From NCBI GenBank assembly GCA_963836585.1, contig CAWIJV010000001.1, forward strand, positions 372,001-436,000: DNA of 64,000 nucleotides, written 5' to 3'. Of this stretch, positions 34,576 through 42,689 are shown one piece after another. The translations under genes and the position numbers were made by a program. Source of the stretch: BTUB01 sp963836585 (GTDB lineage: Bacteria; Babelota; Babeliae; Babelales; Vermiphilaceae). Position 1 is the stretch's first letter. Each line of letters starts with the position of its first letter. Under the pieces are notes generated by a model. The model was given only the letters and a program-made list of their open reading frames with translations, was not told the DNA's origin and searched no databases.

Positions 34576-36447
34576 ATGGGTAAGCGGTATTTCTTTTTGC
34601 TGGCGGCACTCTATGCGTGGAGCATCAAGCCTGAAGAAATAGGCCATGAATGTGGGTTGGCATTGGTGCGTTTGCGCAAGCCGCTCAGCTATTATCAGCA
34701 TACTCATGGAGATTATGCATGGGGCGCGCGCAAGCTTTGTGCGCTCATTGAAGAGCAACGCAATCGGGGGCAAGATGGCGCGGGCATGGCGGTTATGAAA
34801 TTTGATATGCCGCCGGGGGAATTATATTTGTTGCGGCATAGAAATGATCAAGCCAATGCGGTTGATGCTCTTTTGGAAACGGTTTTTAAAATAGTATCCA
34901 CCGTGCCGACCAAAGCAGATAGTCGATCTGAAATTGCGCTTAAGCAAGAGAATGAGCTACTGGGAGAAATCTATTTAGGGCACATTCGCTATGGCACCCA
35001 TTCCAATAATAGTCTGCGCTGTTGCCAACCCTATATATGCAAAAATAGTGTTGCCAGTAAAAATTTTGCTCTGGCGGGCAATTTTAATATGACCAATTCC
35101 CAAGAACTGTGCGGGCAGCTGGTGAGCTATGGGCTCACGCCGACGAGCATATCTGACACGCAAATAATTCTTGAATTAATAAGCTACTACTTAAAGCGGG
35201 AGCATATATTTCTTGCTGAGCAGCACGCTGCTCATAAAGGTAAAGAGTTGGCCGATCTGATTACGCAAGAGCTCGATATGGTCCGGGTGCTTTCTAATGC
35301 ATGCCGATCATGGGATGGCGGCTACGTATTTGCCGGTATTTTAGGCAATGGCGATGCATTTATTTGCCGTGATCCGGCAGGGATACGTCCGGGATTTTTT
35401 TACATCGATGATGAGGTGATTGCCGCGGCATCTGAGCGGACCGCCCTCATGACCGTCTTTAATGTTGACCCTGATCGTATTCAAACGCTTGAGCCCGGGC
35501 ATGTGTTGATTATCAAAAGGGATGGCGCATATGCTCACCAACAATTTACTCACCTGTTGCCGGTGCGCCAATGCTCCTTTGAGCGCATCTACTTTAGCCG
35601 AAGCAACGATCCGGCAATTTATAATGAAAGAAAGCTGCTGGGAAAAAATCTGGCGCCGCGTGTAATGGAGGTGCTGGGGGATGATATTGAGAATGCGCTC
35701 TTTGCCTATGTGCCTAATTCAAGTGAATCGGCATTTATTGGCTTGACGCAAGAATTAGCGCGGATATCTTCACATCCTATTCGCGCAGAAAAGCTTATTC
35801 ATAAAAATCAGCGATTGCGTACTTTTATTGCTCATGATCAGGGTCGGCGGAATCTGGTCGCGCGATTATATTCGATGACGCGCGGCATTGTGCAGCCGCA
35901 TAATACGCTGGTGGTGATTGATGATTCGATTGTGCGTGGCACCACGTTGCGCGAATCGCTTATTAAAGAGCTGGCGCAACTCAATCCCAAACGGATTATT
36001 TTTATCAGTTCGGCGCCGCCGGTGATGTATCCTGATTGCTACGGCATTGATATGAGCCAAATCGGAAAATTTATTGCATTTCAGGCGGTGGTGGCGCTTG
36101 CCAAAGAGCAGAGGAAAGAATTATTGCTTGAGCAGATAAAAGATGCGTGTCTTGCGCAAGCTGAATGGCAGCCAGATTTGATGGTAAATTATGTGCGATC
36201 TTTATATCAACAATTTTCTCTTGAAGAGATTGCCGCAAAGATTTGCCAGCTAGTGAGGCCGGCAGATTTGGCATGGCCCGGAGATATTCAAATTATTTAT
36301 CAAACCATTGATGGATTGCACAATGCAATGCCGGAGTATACCGGCGATTGGTATTTTACCGGTAATTATCCTACGCCCGGTGGATACAAAGTATTAAATA
36401 CCAGCTACTTGAACTGGTATAATGGATTGGATGGCCGAGCCTATTAA
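34576..36447 (+). CDS. purF: Long amidophosphoribosyltransferase (PurF-type) with signal-like leader
   Basis: PurF joins PRPP and glutamine amide to give phosphoribosylamine, the first purine step. ATG 34576 has SD AGGAG at 8 bases. The 623-residue protein belongs to a long class II amidotransferase type that I recall from Bacteroidetes (HECGLALVRL, RGQDGAGMA, LGHIRYGTHS, AGNFNMTN, GDWYFTGNYPTPGG). Cys26 is the nucleophile that must be freed by leader removal. The PRTase loop VVIDDSIVRGTTL is near residue 445. The leader MGKRYFFLLAALYAWSIKPE is a hydrophobic signal-like sequence instead of a short charged propeptide. It is 26 bp after prs, presumably cotranscribed. Transfer from or shared ancestry with Bacteroidetes is possible. 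Confidence 0.9.
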   Translation: MGKRYFFLLAALYAWSIKPEEIGHECGLALVRLRKPLSYYQHTHGDYAWGARKLCALIEEQRNRGQDGAGMAVMKFDMPPGELYLLRHRNDQANAVDALLETVFKIVSTVPTKADSRSEIALKQENELLGEIYLGHIRYGTHSNNSLRCCQPYICKNSVASKNFALAGNFNMTNSQELCGQLVSYGLTPTSISDTQIILELISYYLKREHIFLAEQHAAHKGKELADLITQELDMVRVLSNACRSWDGGYVFAGILGNGDAFICRDPAGIRPGFFYIDDEVIAAASERTALMTVFNVDPDRIQTLEPGHVLIIKRDGAYAHQQFTHLLPVRQCSFERIYFSRSNDPAIYNERKLLGKNLAPRVMEVLGDDIENALFAYVPNSSESAFIGLTQELARISSHPIRAEKLIHKNQRLRTFIAHDQGRRNLVARLYSMTRGIVQPHNTLVVIDDSIVRGTTLRESLIKELAQLNPKRIIFISSAPPVMYPDCYGIDMSQIGKFIAFQAVVALAKEQRKELLLEQIKDACLAQAEWQPDLMVNYVRSLYQQFSLEEIAAKICQLVRPADLAWPGDIQIIYQTIDGLHNAMPEYTGDWYFTGNYPTPGGYKVLNTSYLNWYNGLDGRAY

Positions 36448-36470
36448 AAAATTTAAATAAGTGAATTACG

Positions 36471-37100
36471 ATGAAAAATATTTTATATCTTGCCTCCAAA
36501 TCATTTTCACGCAAAGAGCTTTTGCGCAAAGCGGGCATTCCCTTTGTGGTGATTAATCAGGATGCTGATGAATCGCAGTGCGATTGGAATCTGCAAATGC
36601 AAAAGGTGGTAGAAAGTATCGCGGTTCACAAGATGAATCATGTGGTGATGCCGGCGGTGACAGAAGGTGCGATCGCCTTTGTGCTAACGGCCGACACTTT
36701 ATGTGTGGATGCTACCGGTGCCATTAGTGGTAAACCGGCCAATATTGCTGATGCGATAGAAAAAATAAAAGCGGCCCGCGGGGGCGTAAACTTTTGCGGC
36801 ACCGCATTTTGTTTGGAAAGAAAACTGTTTAAAGATGGGAAATGGATCACCGATAAGCAGGTGGTGAAGTTTGTCCATGCCGAATATTATTTTGAAGTTC
36901 CTGATGAGTGCATCAAGGATTATATCAAGCATTCGGGCGCGCTGGAAGCTGCCGGAGCAATTACCATTGAAGATGGCCCGCAATTTCTTAAATCGGTTGC
37001 CGGATCATATAGTGCGATAGTGGGCTTGCCAATGTATGAACTCTGGCAAGCGCTTACCGAATTGGGATTTTTTGAAAAAACTTATTGCGAAGGAAACTGA
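36471..37100 (+). CDS. maf: Maf-like nucleotide pyrophosphatase
   Basis: The 209-residue Maf/HAM1-fold protein has the N-terminal LASKSFSRKELLRKAGI (Maf: L(A/S)SxSPRRxELL), VLTADTLCVDATGAISGKP (Maf: xADTxVxxxGxxLGKP) and a C-terminal GxAGSYSxIVGLPMYEL motif. Maf proteins hydrolyse modified or canonical NTPs and affect division arrest. The body is longer than usual (CLERKLFKDGKWI insertion). It lies in the prs-purF run, and its TGA overlaps the next ATG. Confidence 0.88.
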   Translation: MKNILYLASKSFSRKELLRKAGIPFVVINQDADESQCDWNLQMQKVVESIAVHKMNHVVMPAVTEGAIAFVLTADTLCVDATGAISGKPANIADAIEKIKAARGGVNFCGTAFCLERKLFKDGKWITDKQVVKFVHAEYYFEVPDECIKDYIKHSGALEAAGAITIEDGPQFLKSVAGSYSAIVGLPMYELWQALTELGFFEKTYCEGN

Positions 37101-37417
37101 TGATAGCTCCCCAGACCATCGAAGAGGTTAAAAATAGGCTCATAAAAGTATATGATCCGCTTGAGATCTACCTGTTTGGCTCTTATGCGTGGGGAACTCC
37201 CACGGAAGATAGTGATTTAGATATTTTAATTGTAGTAAAAGAATCTTTGGAGAAGCGGCACAAGCGCGGCAAGCCGGGCTATGAAGCATTATGGGGCTTG
37301 TGTATTGCCAAAGATCTCATGGTGTATACAAAAGAAGAACTGGCAGAAAAGGCAAGTGATCCAACCTCTTTCGTAAGCAAAATTATCAAAGATGGAAAGT
37401 TGTTATATCCTCGATGA
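37100..37417 (+). CDS. Minimal nucleotidyltransferase-domain protein (MNT)
   Basis: The start is ATG 37100, overlapping the maf stop by one base, with SD AAGGAAA. The 105-residue protein shows the pol-beta nucleotidyltransferase core: IYLFGSYAWGTPTEDSDLDILI (GS...DxD, ~27-48). Such small proteins are usually the MNT half of HEPN-MNT toxin-antitoxin pairs; no HEPN partner is adjacent on either side, so this copy is an orphan or works in another way. The C-terminal ISK-type tail (VSKIIKDGKLLY) is typical of the family. Confidence 0.85.
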   Translation: MIAPQTIEEVKNRLIKVYDPLEIYLFGSYAWGTPTEDSDLDILIVVKESLEKRHKRGKPGYEALWGLCIAKDLMVYTKEELAEKASDPTSFVSKIIKDGKLLYPR

Positions 37418-37421
37418 TTTT

Positions 37422-37841
37422 TTAAATTGAATTGACGCGAGATTTTGCTTCTATTTCTTTTTGTAAACGCTGTACTACCGTATCCAGATCTGCATCAGGG
37501 AATTTTGCTTTGATTTCTTGTTTAGCATGCTGTTGCAACGCTGAGCGATCTGAAGCCTCTAAAAATGATGCGTATTTGAGTGCGTCTTCAACTGATTCTT
37601 TCGCACTTGCAGAATCGGTGCTGGTATTGATAATGCGGGCGACGGTGCTTGAAAAACTGCCAAATCTCGTTAAATAATCGATCATGGCAGGATCCCAGAC
37701 TTTTGGCATTGATTTTGCCGATGCTTTATAAACAGGAGCTGCAGTGGCTTTTTTGCCATTTTTACCCGGATTTGGGTCTTCCATTGCCATCGATCCAGCC
37801 ATAGCTACCAGAGCCATACCTGCAAATATTCTTAATTTCAT
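37422..37841 (-). CDS. Secreted helical hypothetical protein
   Basis: The start is ATG 37841 (MKLRIFAGMALVAMAGS) with SD GGAGG. Signal peptide ends SMA|MEDP, the AM-E junction. A Lys/Ala-rich linker precedes a helical domain of ~90 residues (YASFLEASDRSALQQHAKQE). No family is recognised. It is convergent with the MNT gene (4 bp apart). Confidence 0.65.
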   Translation of the reverse strand: MKLRIFAGMALVAMAGSMAMEDPNPGKNGKKATAAPVYKASAKSMPKVWDPAMIDYLTRFGSFSSTVARIINTSTDSASAKESVEDALKYASFLEASDRSALQQHAKQEIKAKFPDADLDTVVQRLQKEIEAKSRVNSI

Positions 37842-37931
37842 AATAACCTCCATAAAATCATAGTTTCTTACCCTTTAATATACCATAAATAATACAAATA
37901 GCAATAAGGATAGTGGGGCTAAATACAGGGT

Positions 37932-37955
37932 AAAAAGGCCCCCTGAATGGGGGCC
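37932..37955 (-). terminator. Rho-independent terminator
   Basis: On the minus strand GGCCCCC-ATTCA-GGGGGCC is followed by TTTTT; it lies 25 bp after the gene ending at 37980. Confidence 0.85.
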
Positions 37956-37979
37956 AGTAGTATCTATTTGCCGGAGGGA

Positions 37980-38456
37980 TTAGTTCATCATATTCTTGGT
38001 GGGCTTCCAGCGTTTGAGGAGCTCTTTATACAAGAGTTGATGGGCGTTTGCTTTGGGTTGCATCTCCGATTTAGCGGTTGCTTTTTCAACACTGGTGCGC
38101 ACGATATCATCATTGCAGAGGGTTGAATCGATATGATCGACGGTATTCATAAGATTTTTCTCAACGGCGCGTTGAACTGCTTGCTCATTATTGCATTCAA
38201 GCAGGAGTATCTCCAGCATGCTGAAAAATTCAACAATGCTATACTGCACCTCTTCAATCAGTTCCGGATTACTTTCCACATTTTCTATGCGTGCCAACTG
38301 TTTAATGTCGTCGCGTAACCCCGATTGTAAGGCTTTCCCCACTATTTTTTTAAGTTTATCGCCATCATTTTCTATGAGCCATCGCAAAAGACACAGCAGT
38401 TCATAAGAGATTACAAAGTGTTGAGAACTGCCATTTCCGTTAAATCCGTTTTCCAT
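37980..38456 (-). CDS. Hypothetical cytoplasmic helical protein
   Basis: The start is the Met of MENGFNGNGSS (~38456), with an AAAGGGA ribosome-binding site; the Met six codons earlier (38474) is an alternative. The ~158-residue protein lacks a signal peptide. It is largely helical and acidic (IEEVQYSIVEFFSMLEILLL) with a basic C-terminus (KELLKRWKPTKNMMN). No family is recognised. It is followed by a strong terminator and lies downstream of the hspR-like gene on the same strand. Confidence 0.6.
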   Translation of the reverse strand: MENGFNGNGSSQHFVISYELLCLLRWLIENDGDKLKKIVGKALQSGLRDDIKQLARIENVESNPELIEEVQYSIVEFFSMLEILLLECNNEQAVQRAVEKNLMNTVDHIDSTLCNDDIVRTSVEKATAKSEMQPKANAHQLLYKELLKRWKPTKNMMN

Positions 38457-38591
38457 ACCGTATGTCCCTTTCATTGGTTTTCCGGTAATTTCCCTATACC
38501 TACTTACCAGCTTTACCAATTTTAGATGCGCATTAAAATATTTTGCTATAAGAGAGTTGTAATGCCTACACTACTCGAGTTTATCAGGTTT

Positions 38592-39047
38592 TTAATTTTC
38601 GTCATACTCGATTTCCCAGTCATCCACATCAAATATTTTGCTTTGGGTGGCAGGGGCTGAGCTATCGAGCGATGATCCCTTGAGCTTCATAAGCTGCTTG
38701 GCACTGGCTGAAACCGTCTCTTTGGAATTGAGTACCTGATCATCGAGCTCTTGTTGGCTGATTTCGAAGATCTTATTCATCTCTTTTTGCATCTTGGCCA
38801 TCTGCTTTTTGAGTTTGAGGATCATTTCAACGCCGGCCAAATTGATGCCCACCTGATGGGTAAGATAGATAATTTCCTCAAGGCGATTCACATCCTCTTC
38901 TGAAAAAAGGCGGGTATTGCCCTCGGAGCGTTTGGGCATCAAAAGACCCTCTTTTTCATAGAGTCTAATAGTCTGCTGGTGGACTGAAAACATCTTAGCC
39001 ACCGCAGAGATGGAAAAATACCCTTTTTTTCGTTTTATCATGGTCAT
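38592..39047 (-). CDS. hspR: MerR-family heat-shock regulator, HspR-like
   Basis: The 151-residue protein has a MerR winged helix: YFSISAVAKMFSVHQQTIRL (~10-29), YEKEGLLMPKRSEGNTRLFS and a LTHQVGINLAGVEMIL segment typical of HspR. A coiled coil and an acidic tail follow. HspR represses dnaK/grpE/clpB genes through inverted repeats of the CTTGAGT..ACTCAAG kind; none is visible in front of grpE or dnaK in this window, so its targets may differ. The gene stands alone here. Confidence 0.83.
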   Translation of the reverse strand: MTMIKRKKGYFSISAVAKMFSVHQQTIRLYEKEGLLMPKRSEGNTRLFSEEDVNRLEEIIYLTHQVGINLAGVEMILKLKKQMAKMQKEMNKIFEISQQELDDQVLNSKETVSASAKQLMKLKGSSLDSSAPATQSKIFDVDDWEIEYDEN

Positions 39048-39234
39048 AACAACCTCAAAATTGCGCTATGGCGCTTGGCAAATTTTCTTATTATGATCCA
39101 ATATGCCATAAAAATCAGGGTATTGCATCAGAGGCTGCAGGCAAGCAGAATAGCATATTTTCAACTAGAAATTATTTGACTAAAAGGGGAGTTTCAGGTA
39201 TGGTTAAAGTATATAATTCAATGGAGGTTGATTT

Positions 39235-40050
39235 ATGAATTACTATATCTTATACCTGCTTTTGGCTGTTAATTGGACCGGTATTTGGGCTATGGAAATG
39301 GCCCCCATCACCTTTATAACCAAAAATAGGGATACCTTCACCGTTTGCCCTAAAATAGTCCAAAAATCGCCTATTTTGGCCAAGGCTCATAGTCTTCACC
39401 TATTCCGAAATCCCCACAATTTTCAACAATTGCCGGTTCCTCTTCAATCGGAGCAGTTGCAAAATGCTCGCCTGGTAAATGAGTGCCTTGAGTATAAAAA
39501 GCAAAGAGAGATAGGCGCGGAAAAAAATCTACACCAGCTATTGAATCTTTTGGAAACCTCTTTCTACCTGAAGACAAAGAAAGTATCGGTTATGCTCATA
39601 GCCAGGATTGCTGACCCGAGCCTGCGAGCTCAACTGCTCCAAGAAAGAGCGCTGTTTAGAGGGAAAGATCCGGTTATCATGAATCTCATAGCGCAAAAAA
39701 TAGTTTCCCCGGAAGCCAAAGAGCACTGGAGAAAGGCCGCTACCCAAAAAACAAACTCTAACGCCGAACGCTTAGCGCTGAATATGCAATTAGATGAGCT
39801 CATGTGCCCCGTAAAGGCTATCACCTTGCAAGATGCCTATGAGGGTAAGATTATTCCGGTAGCTCAAGCTCAGGCCCTTCCTAAAATTCTTCGGGAAGTG
39901 GTGATAACGCAGTCTTCACCTTCGCTGTTTCAAAAAATGCACGCACGATGGAATGCATTTGCTCCTTCAGTAAAATTCTCGCTTACAGCCGGATCATTTG
40001 CCGGCATAGCTGCTCTTGCCTATGGCGTGTATACCTATTTAAACCGGTAA
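39235..40050 (+). CDS. Exported protein with C-terminal TM; possible Skp1/BTB-like fold
   Basis: The 271-residue protein has SD TGGAGG. Signal peptide MNYYILYLLLAVNWTGIWA is followed by MEM (AM-E junction). Residues ~25-65 (ITFITKNRDTFTVCPKIVQK, SPIL) resemble the first strand-helix unit of Skp1/BTB proteins, and HQLLNLLETSFYLKTKKVSV resembles their LLxAANYLxI helix; this is a weak similarity by eye. The C-terminus has one membrane segment (AGSFAGIAALAYGVYTYL). Its last codons lie in a 58-bp tandem duplication shared with the convergent nagZ end. Confidence 0.65.
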   Translation: MNYYILYLLLAVNWTGIWAMEMAPITFITKNRDTFTVCPKIVQKSPILAKAHSLHLFRNPHNFQQLPVPLQSEQLQNARLVNECLEYKKQREIGAEKNLHQLLNLLETSFYLKTKKVSVMLIARIADPSLRAQLLQERALFRGKDPVIMNLIAQKIVSPEAKEHWRKAATQKTNSNAERLALNMQLDELMCPVKAITLQDAYEGKIIPVAQAQALPKILREVVITQSSPSLFQKMHARWNAFAPSVKFSLTAGSFAGIAALAYGVYTYLNR

Positions 40051-40153
40051 AATACCCCGTGGTGTTAGCGTGCCCTGCAATATCTGTTGCACCGCTTTAA
40101 ACCGGTAAAATACCCCGTGGTGTTAGCGTGCCCTGCAATATCTGTTGCACCGC
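40038..40153. repeat. Perfect 58-bp tandem duplication between convergent genes
   Basis: The 58-bp unit at 40038-40095 (TTTAAACCGGTAAAATACCC...GCACCGC) is repeated exactly at 40096-40153. The first copy contains the end of the exported-protein gene, the second the end of the nagZ gene. Before duplication the two stops would have overlapped. Confidence 0.9.
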
Positions 40154-41584
40154 ATTTTTAGTTTCTTGCGTTTCTTCGTATGCCACCAATAAGCGATCGG
40201 CATAGGGGGTGAGTAGAGGAACAGCGTAAGGCGTTCCATATATTATTATAGTAATCTCATTGCCTGCATCTTTTTGTTCTTGTAATTGCGCCAGTTGATT
40301 AAGAAAAATACCAAAATTATCGCGCGCATATTTACTTGTTGGGGTGATTGATGCTACAAATTCTCGGCAATTTCCTTTTCTGTGATCAAACACGAGAGTG
40401 ACTGCCTGCTCATACAATTTTTGCTTGAGCTCTTGTATTTGGCAAGAAGAAACATCTTTTTTCATTGCACTATTTTCCAACGCTCTCTTTTTTACCTGCA
40501 GCACTCGCCGCACTTTATTGGTAATATTTTCTTCAGAAATTATATTTTTCTTAATTGCCTCTTCAATAGCCATAATTGCCAGTGGCACATCAACGGGGCA
40601 CAGTAGTATATCAGCGCCAGCCAAAAGGGCTTGAATTTCAAGTATGCCCGGCTTTTGATGGGCAGTAATGCCATACATGCCCAGTCCATCGGTAATGATG
40701 AGCCCCGAGAATCCGAGTTCATTTTTTAGCAGATCAGTAATGATTACTGATGATATGGAAGCAGGGCGCAAAGAATCGATACCGGGCATGGCAATGTGGC
40801 CAATCATCACCGCATCAACATTATTGCCAATGGCAGCTTTGAAGGGTACCAGCTCAATATCATCCAAGCGGATGCGATCATGGTTGATTACCGGGAGCGC
40901 TACGTGTGAATCGGTATTGGTATCACCATGGCCAGGAAAATGTTTGGCGCAGGTGATAATTCCTACATCCTGCAATCCTTTGATGAAGGCAACTCCTTTG
41001 CGAGCCACCATGCCCGGATTACTGCCAAATGAACGCTCATAGATAATCGGATTTTCAGGATTATTGTTAACATCAACCACCGGTGCAAAATTGAGATGAA
41101 TGCCCATCTGCGCCAAATCATTGCCCACGCATTTTCCCATCTCGTAAATAAGAGTGTCATCCGCGAGAGCGCCGAGTGTCATGTTGCGAGGGAAGATCAA
41201 TCCATCGAGCAAACGCATGCCGCTGCCAAATTCTGCGTCGGCACACATGAGCAATGGAATATCAGTTATTTTTTGGAAATAGTTGGTGCGTGCAACTTGC
41301 TGTGAGCGAATGCCGGAACCCAGAAATATCACGCCTCCCACATGGCAATGTTTGATGAGAAATTCCAGTTGATTTTTATCCATGCGATAGACCGATTGTC
41401 TAATAAACTCACGATTAAATTCTTCCTCATTAGATACTGCCGCAACAATCATCAGCTGCGCGATTTTTTCGCGTAAACTCATTGAGGCAATGAGTTCTTC
41501 GATGTTATCTAAAGATTGCTTTGCGCAGGCGAGCGAAACGGAGAGAGCAACGGCAAAAAAAGTGCGTATCATTAATCTTTTCAT
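40097..41584 (-). CDS. nagZ: Exported beta-N-acetylhexosaminidase, GH3 family (NagZ-like)
   Basis: The 495-residue protein has signal sequence MKRLMIRTFFAVALSVSLAC, ending in a possible lipobox, so it may be periplasmic or lipid-anchored, unlike cytosolic enteric NagZ. The GH3 core has the diagnostic KHFPGHGDTNTDSH loop (~214-227, with the His acid/base) and nucleophile Asp299 in LIITDGLGM. It would cut GlcNAc from muropeptides in cell-wall turnover. A C-terminal region of ~130 residues follows, as in longer GH3 enzymes. Its last ~18 residues are encoded in a tandem duplication. Confidence 0.88.
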   Translation of the reverse strand: MKRLMIRTFFAVALSVSLACAKQSLDNIEELIASMSLREKIAQLMIVAAVSNEEEFNREFIRQSVYRMDKNQLEFLIKHCHVGGVIFLGSGIRSQQVARTNYFQKITDIPLLMCADAEFGSGMRLLDGLIFPRNMTLGALADDTLIYEMGKCVGNDLAQMGIHLNFAPVVDVNNNPENPIIYERSFGSNPGMVARKGVAFIKGLQDVGIITCAKHFPGHGDTNTDSHVALPVINHDRIRLDDIELVPFKAAIGNNVDAVMIGHIAMPGIDSLRPASISSVIITDLLKNELGFSGLIITDGLGMYGITAHQKPGILEIQALLAGADILLCPVDVPLAIMAIEEAIKKNIISEENITNKVRRVLQVKKRALENSAMKKDVSSCQIQELKQKLYEQAVTLVFDHRKGNCREFVASITPTSKYARDNFGIFLNQLAQLQEQKDAGNEITIIIYGTPYAVPLLTPYADRLLVAYEETQETKNAVQQILQGTLTPRGILPV

Positions 41585-41672
41585 GGAACTAATTCCTTTT
41601 TGTGGTTATAGTAAGATTTGCTCCTATATAACCATTTTAAATCATTTTGTTCAACCCACTAACGAGGTTTTT

Positions 41673-42143
41673 ATGCAGCGTACGATGTATGGTTTTGGTT
41701 TGATGCTATTATTTAGCGGTATTGCAATGAGTGCTATGCAACAAGGCGAGGGAATTCTTACCCGATTCCAGCTTCAGCAAATGCAGAAGGAAGAGAGAAA
41801 ATGCAGGGGGAGAAAGCAATTGGCCGGAGGGGCTGCTCTCCTGAGTGTTGGCATCCCGATTTTAGAGCAAGCAGTCGAGATAAATAGACAATGCAATGTG
41901 ACACAATGCTCGATCTCAAATACGATAACAAATCTAGGGTTATTAGTTGCCGGTGCTGCCTTTGTTGCTCCGGGCGCAATGCTTTGTCTCTGTGGTTGTG
42001 AAAATACCTGTTGCTCTGAGGAAGATTGTGATCGCTGGTGTTCATTGGATGGGATTGCGCGTTTGCTGAATCCCGGCGATTGCCAAGAGTGCATTAAAAG
42101 TTGTGTCGTTTGTCAGCAGTTGGAAGGTAAAAAAAATTCATAG
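41673..42143 (+). CDS. Cys-rich exported protein 1
   Basis: The start is ATG 41673 with SD CGAGG. The 156 residues comprise a signal peptide ending MSA|MQQG, a charged segment (QKEERKCRGRKQLAGG), two hydrophobic stretches (~50-62 and 87-108) and a Cys-dense tail (CLCGCENTCC, CDRWC, CQECIKSCVVC). It is the first of a tandem run of related genes and the most divergent of them. No known family is recognised. The Cys pattern suggests metal binding or an oxidised cross-linked protein. Confidence 0.7.
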   Translation: MQRTMYGFGLMLLFSGIAMSAMQQGEGILTRFQLQQMQKEERKCRGRKQLAGGAALLSVGIPILEQAVEINRQCNVTQCSISNTITNLGLLVAGAAFVAPGAMLCLCGCENTCCSEEDCDRWCSLDGIARLLNPGDCQECIKSCVVCQQLEGKKNS

Positions 42144-42175
42144 TACTAAAATCTATTTATTGTTTGGAGAAGTTT

Positions 42176-42670
42176 ATGAAAAGAATATTGAGCATAATTT
42201 TTCTTGCGGTAATCTGTGTTTCCGTTCCCGTTTTTTCGATGCAAAGAAGACCAAGTGGAGATGGTGGCCAGCAGCTATCCGAGTTCGTGCGCAATACTCC
42301 AGCGCATAGACAAAAGCAAGATGCAGCGAAAGGCCGAATAAAAAGGAAAACAATTGAGCTTCTTTGTATGAGCAGTCCGTTCGTAGCGCTAACTACTGTT
42401 TTATGTTGGGGATGGCAAAAGACGTTCAGTGATCATGCTATGTGTCCTAGTCCGGAATTACTAAGACAAGGGCACACCATGCTTTTTAATGATACTGCAT
42501 CTCAATGTGTAGATTGTTGTGGTAGAACGTGCGCAATGGCTACCTGTTTGCTCTGTGCAGTAGGGACCTGCACTGTGTGTGATGATGGCCCTTGCAGCAC
42601 TGCTTTTTGTAATTATTTTGGCGAATGCGCCACTGACTGTAAAACTATCTGCTGCCCTTGGAAAGAATAA
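42176..42670 (+). CDS. Cys-rich exported protein 2
   Basis: ATG 42176 follows TTTGGAGAAGTTT. The 164-residue protein has signal peptide MKRILSIIFLAVICVSVPVF followed by SMQRR. A basic stretch, one hydrophobic segment, the family box SDHAMCPSPELL (~86), CVDCCGRTC and a terminal TICCPWKE follow. About 18 Cys lie in the mature part. The leader and signal-peptide DNA are nearly identical to those of copies 4 and 5, showing recent duplication or conversion of that module. Confidence 0.72.
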   Translation: MKRILSIIFLAVICVSVPVFSMQRRPSGDGGQQLSEFVRNTPAHRQKQDAAKGRIKRKTIELLCMSSPFVALTTVLCWGWQKTFSDHAMCPSPELLRQGHTMLFNDTASQCVDCCGRTCAMATCLLCAVGTCTVCDDGPCSTAFCNYFGECATDCKTICCPWKE

Positions 42671-42689
42671 CATAAGGATTTTTGGATCT

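Noticed and set aside
35080..35105. Loss of the oxyanion-hole Asn in the PurF-type enzyme (AGNFNMTN instead of NGNLTN)
   Set aside because: The same AGNFNMTN sequence is, as I recall it, normal for the long Bacteroidetes-type family, so it is not evidence of inactivity.
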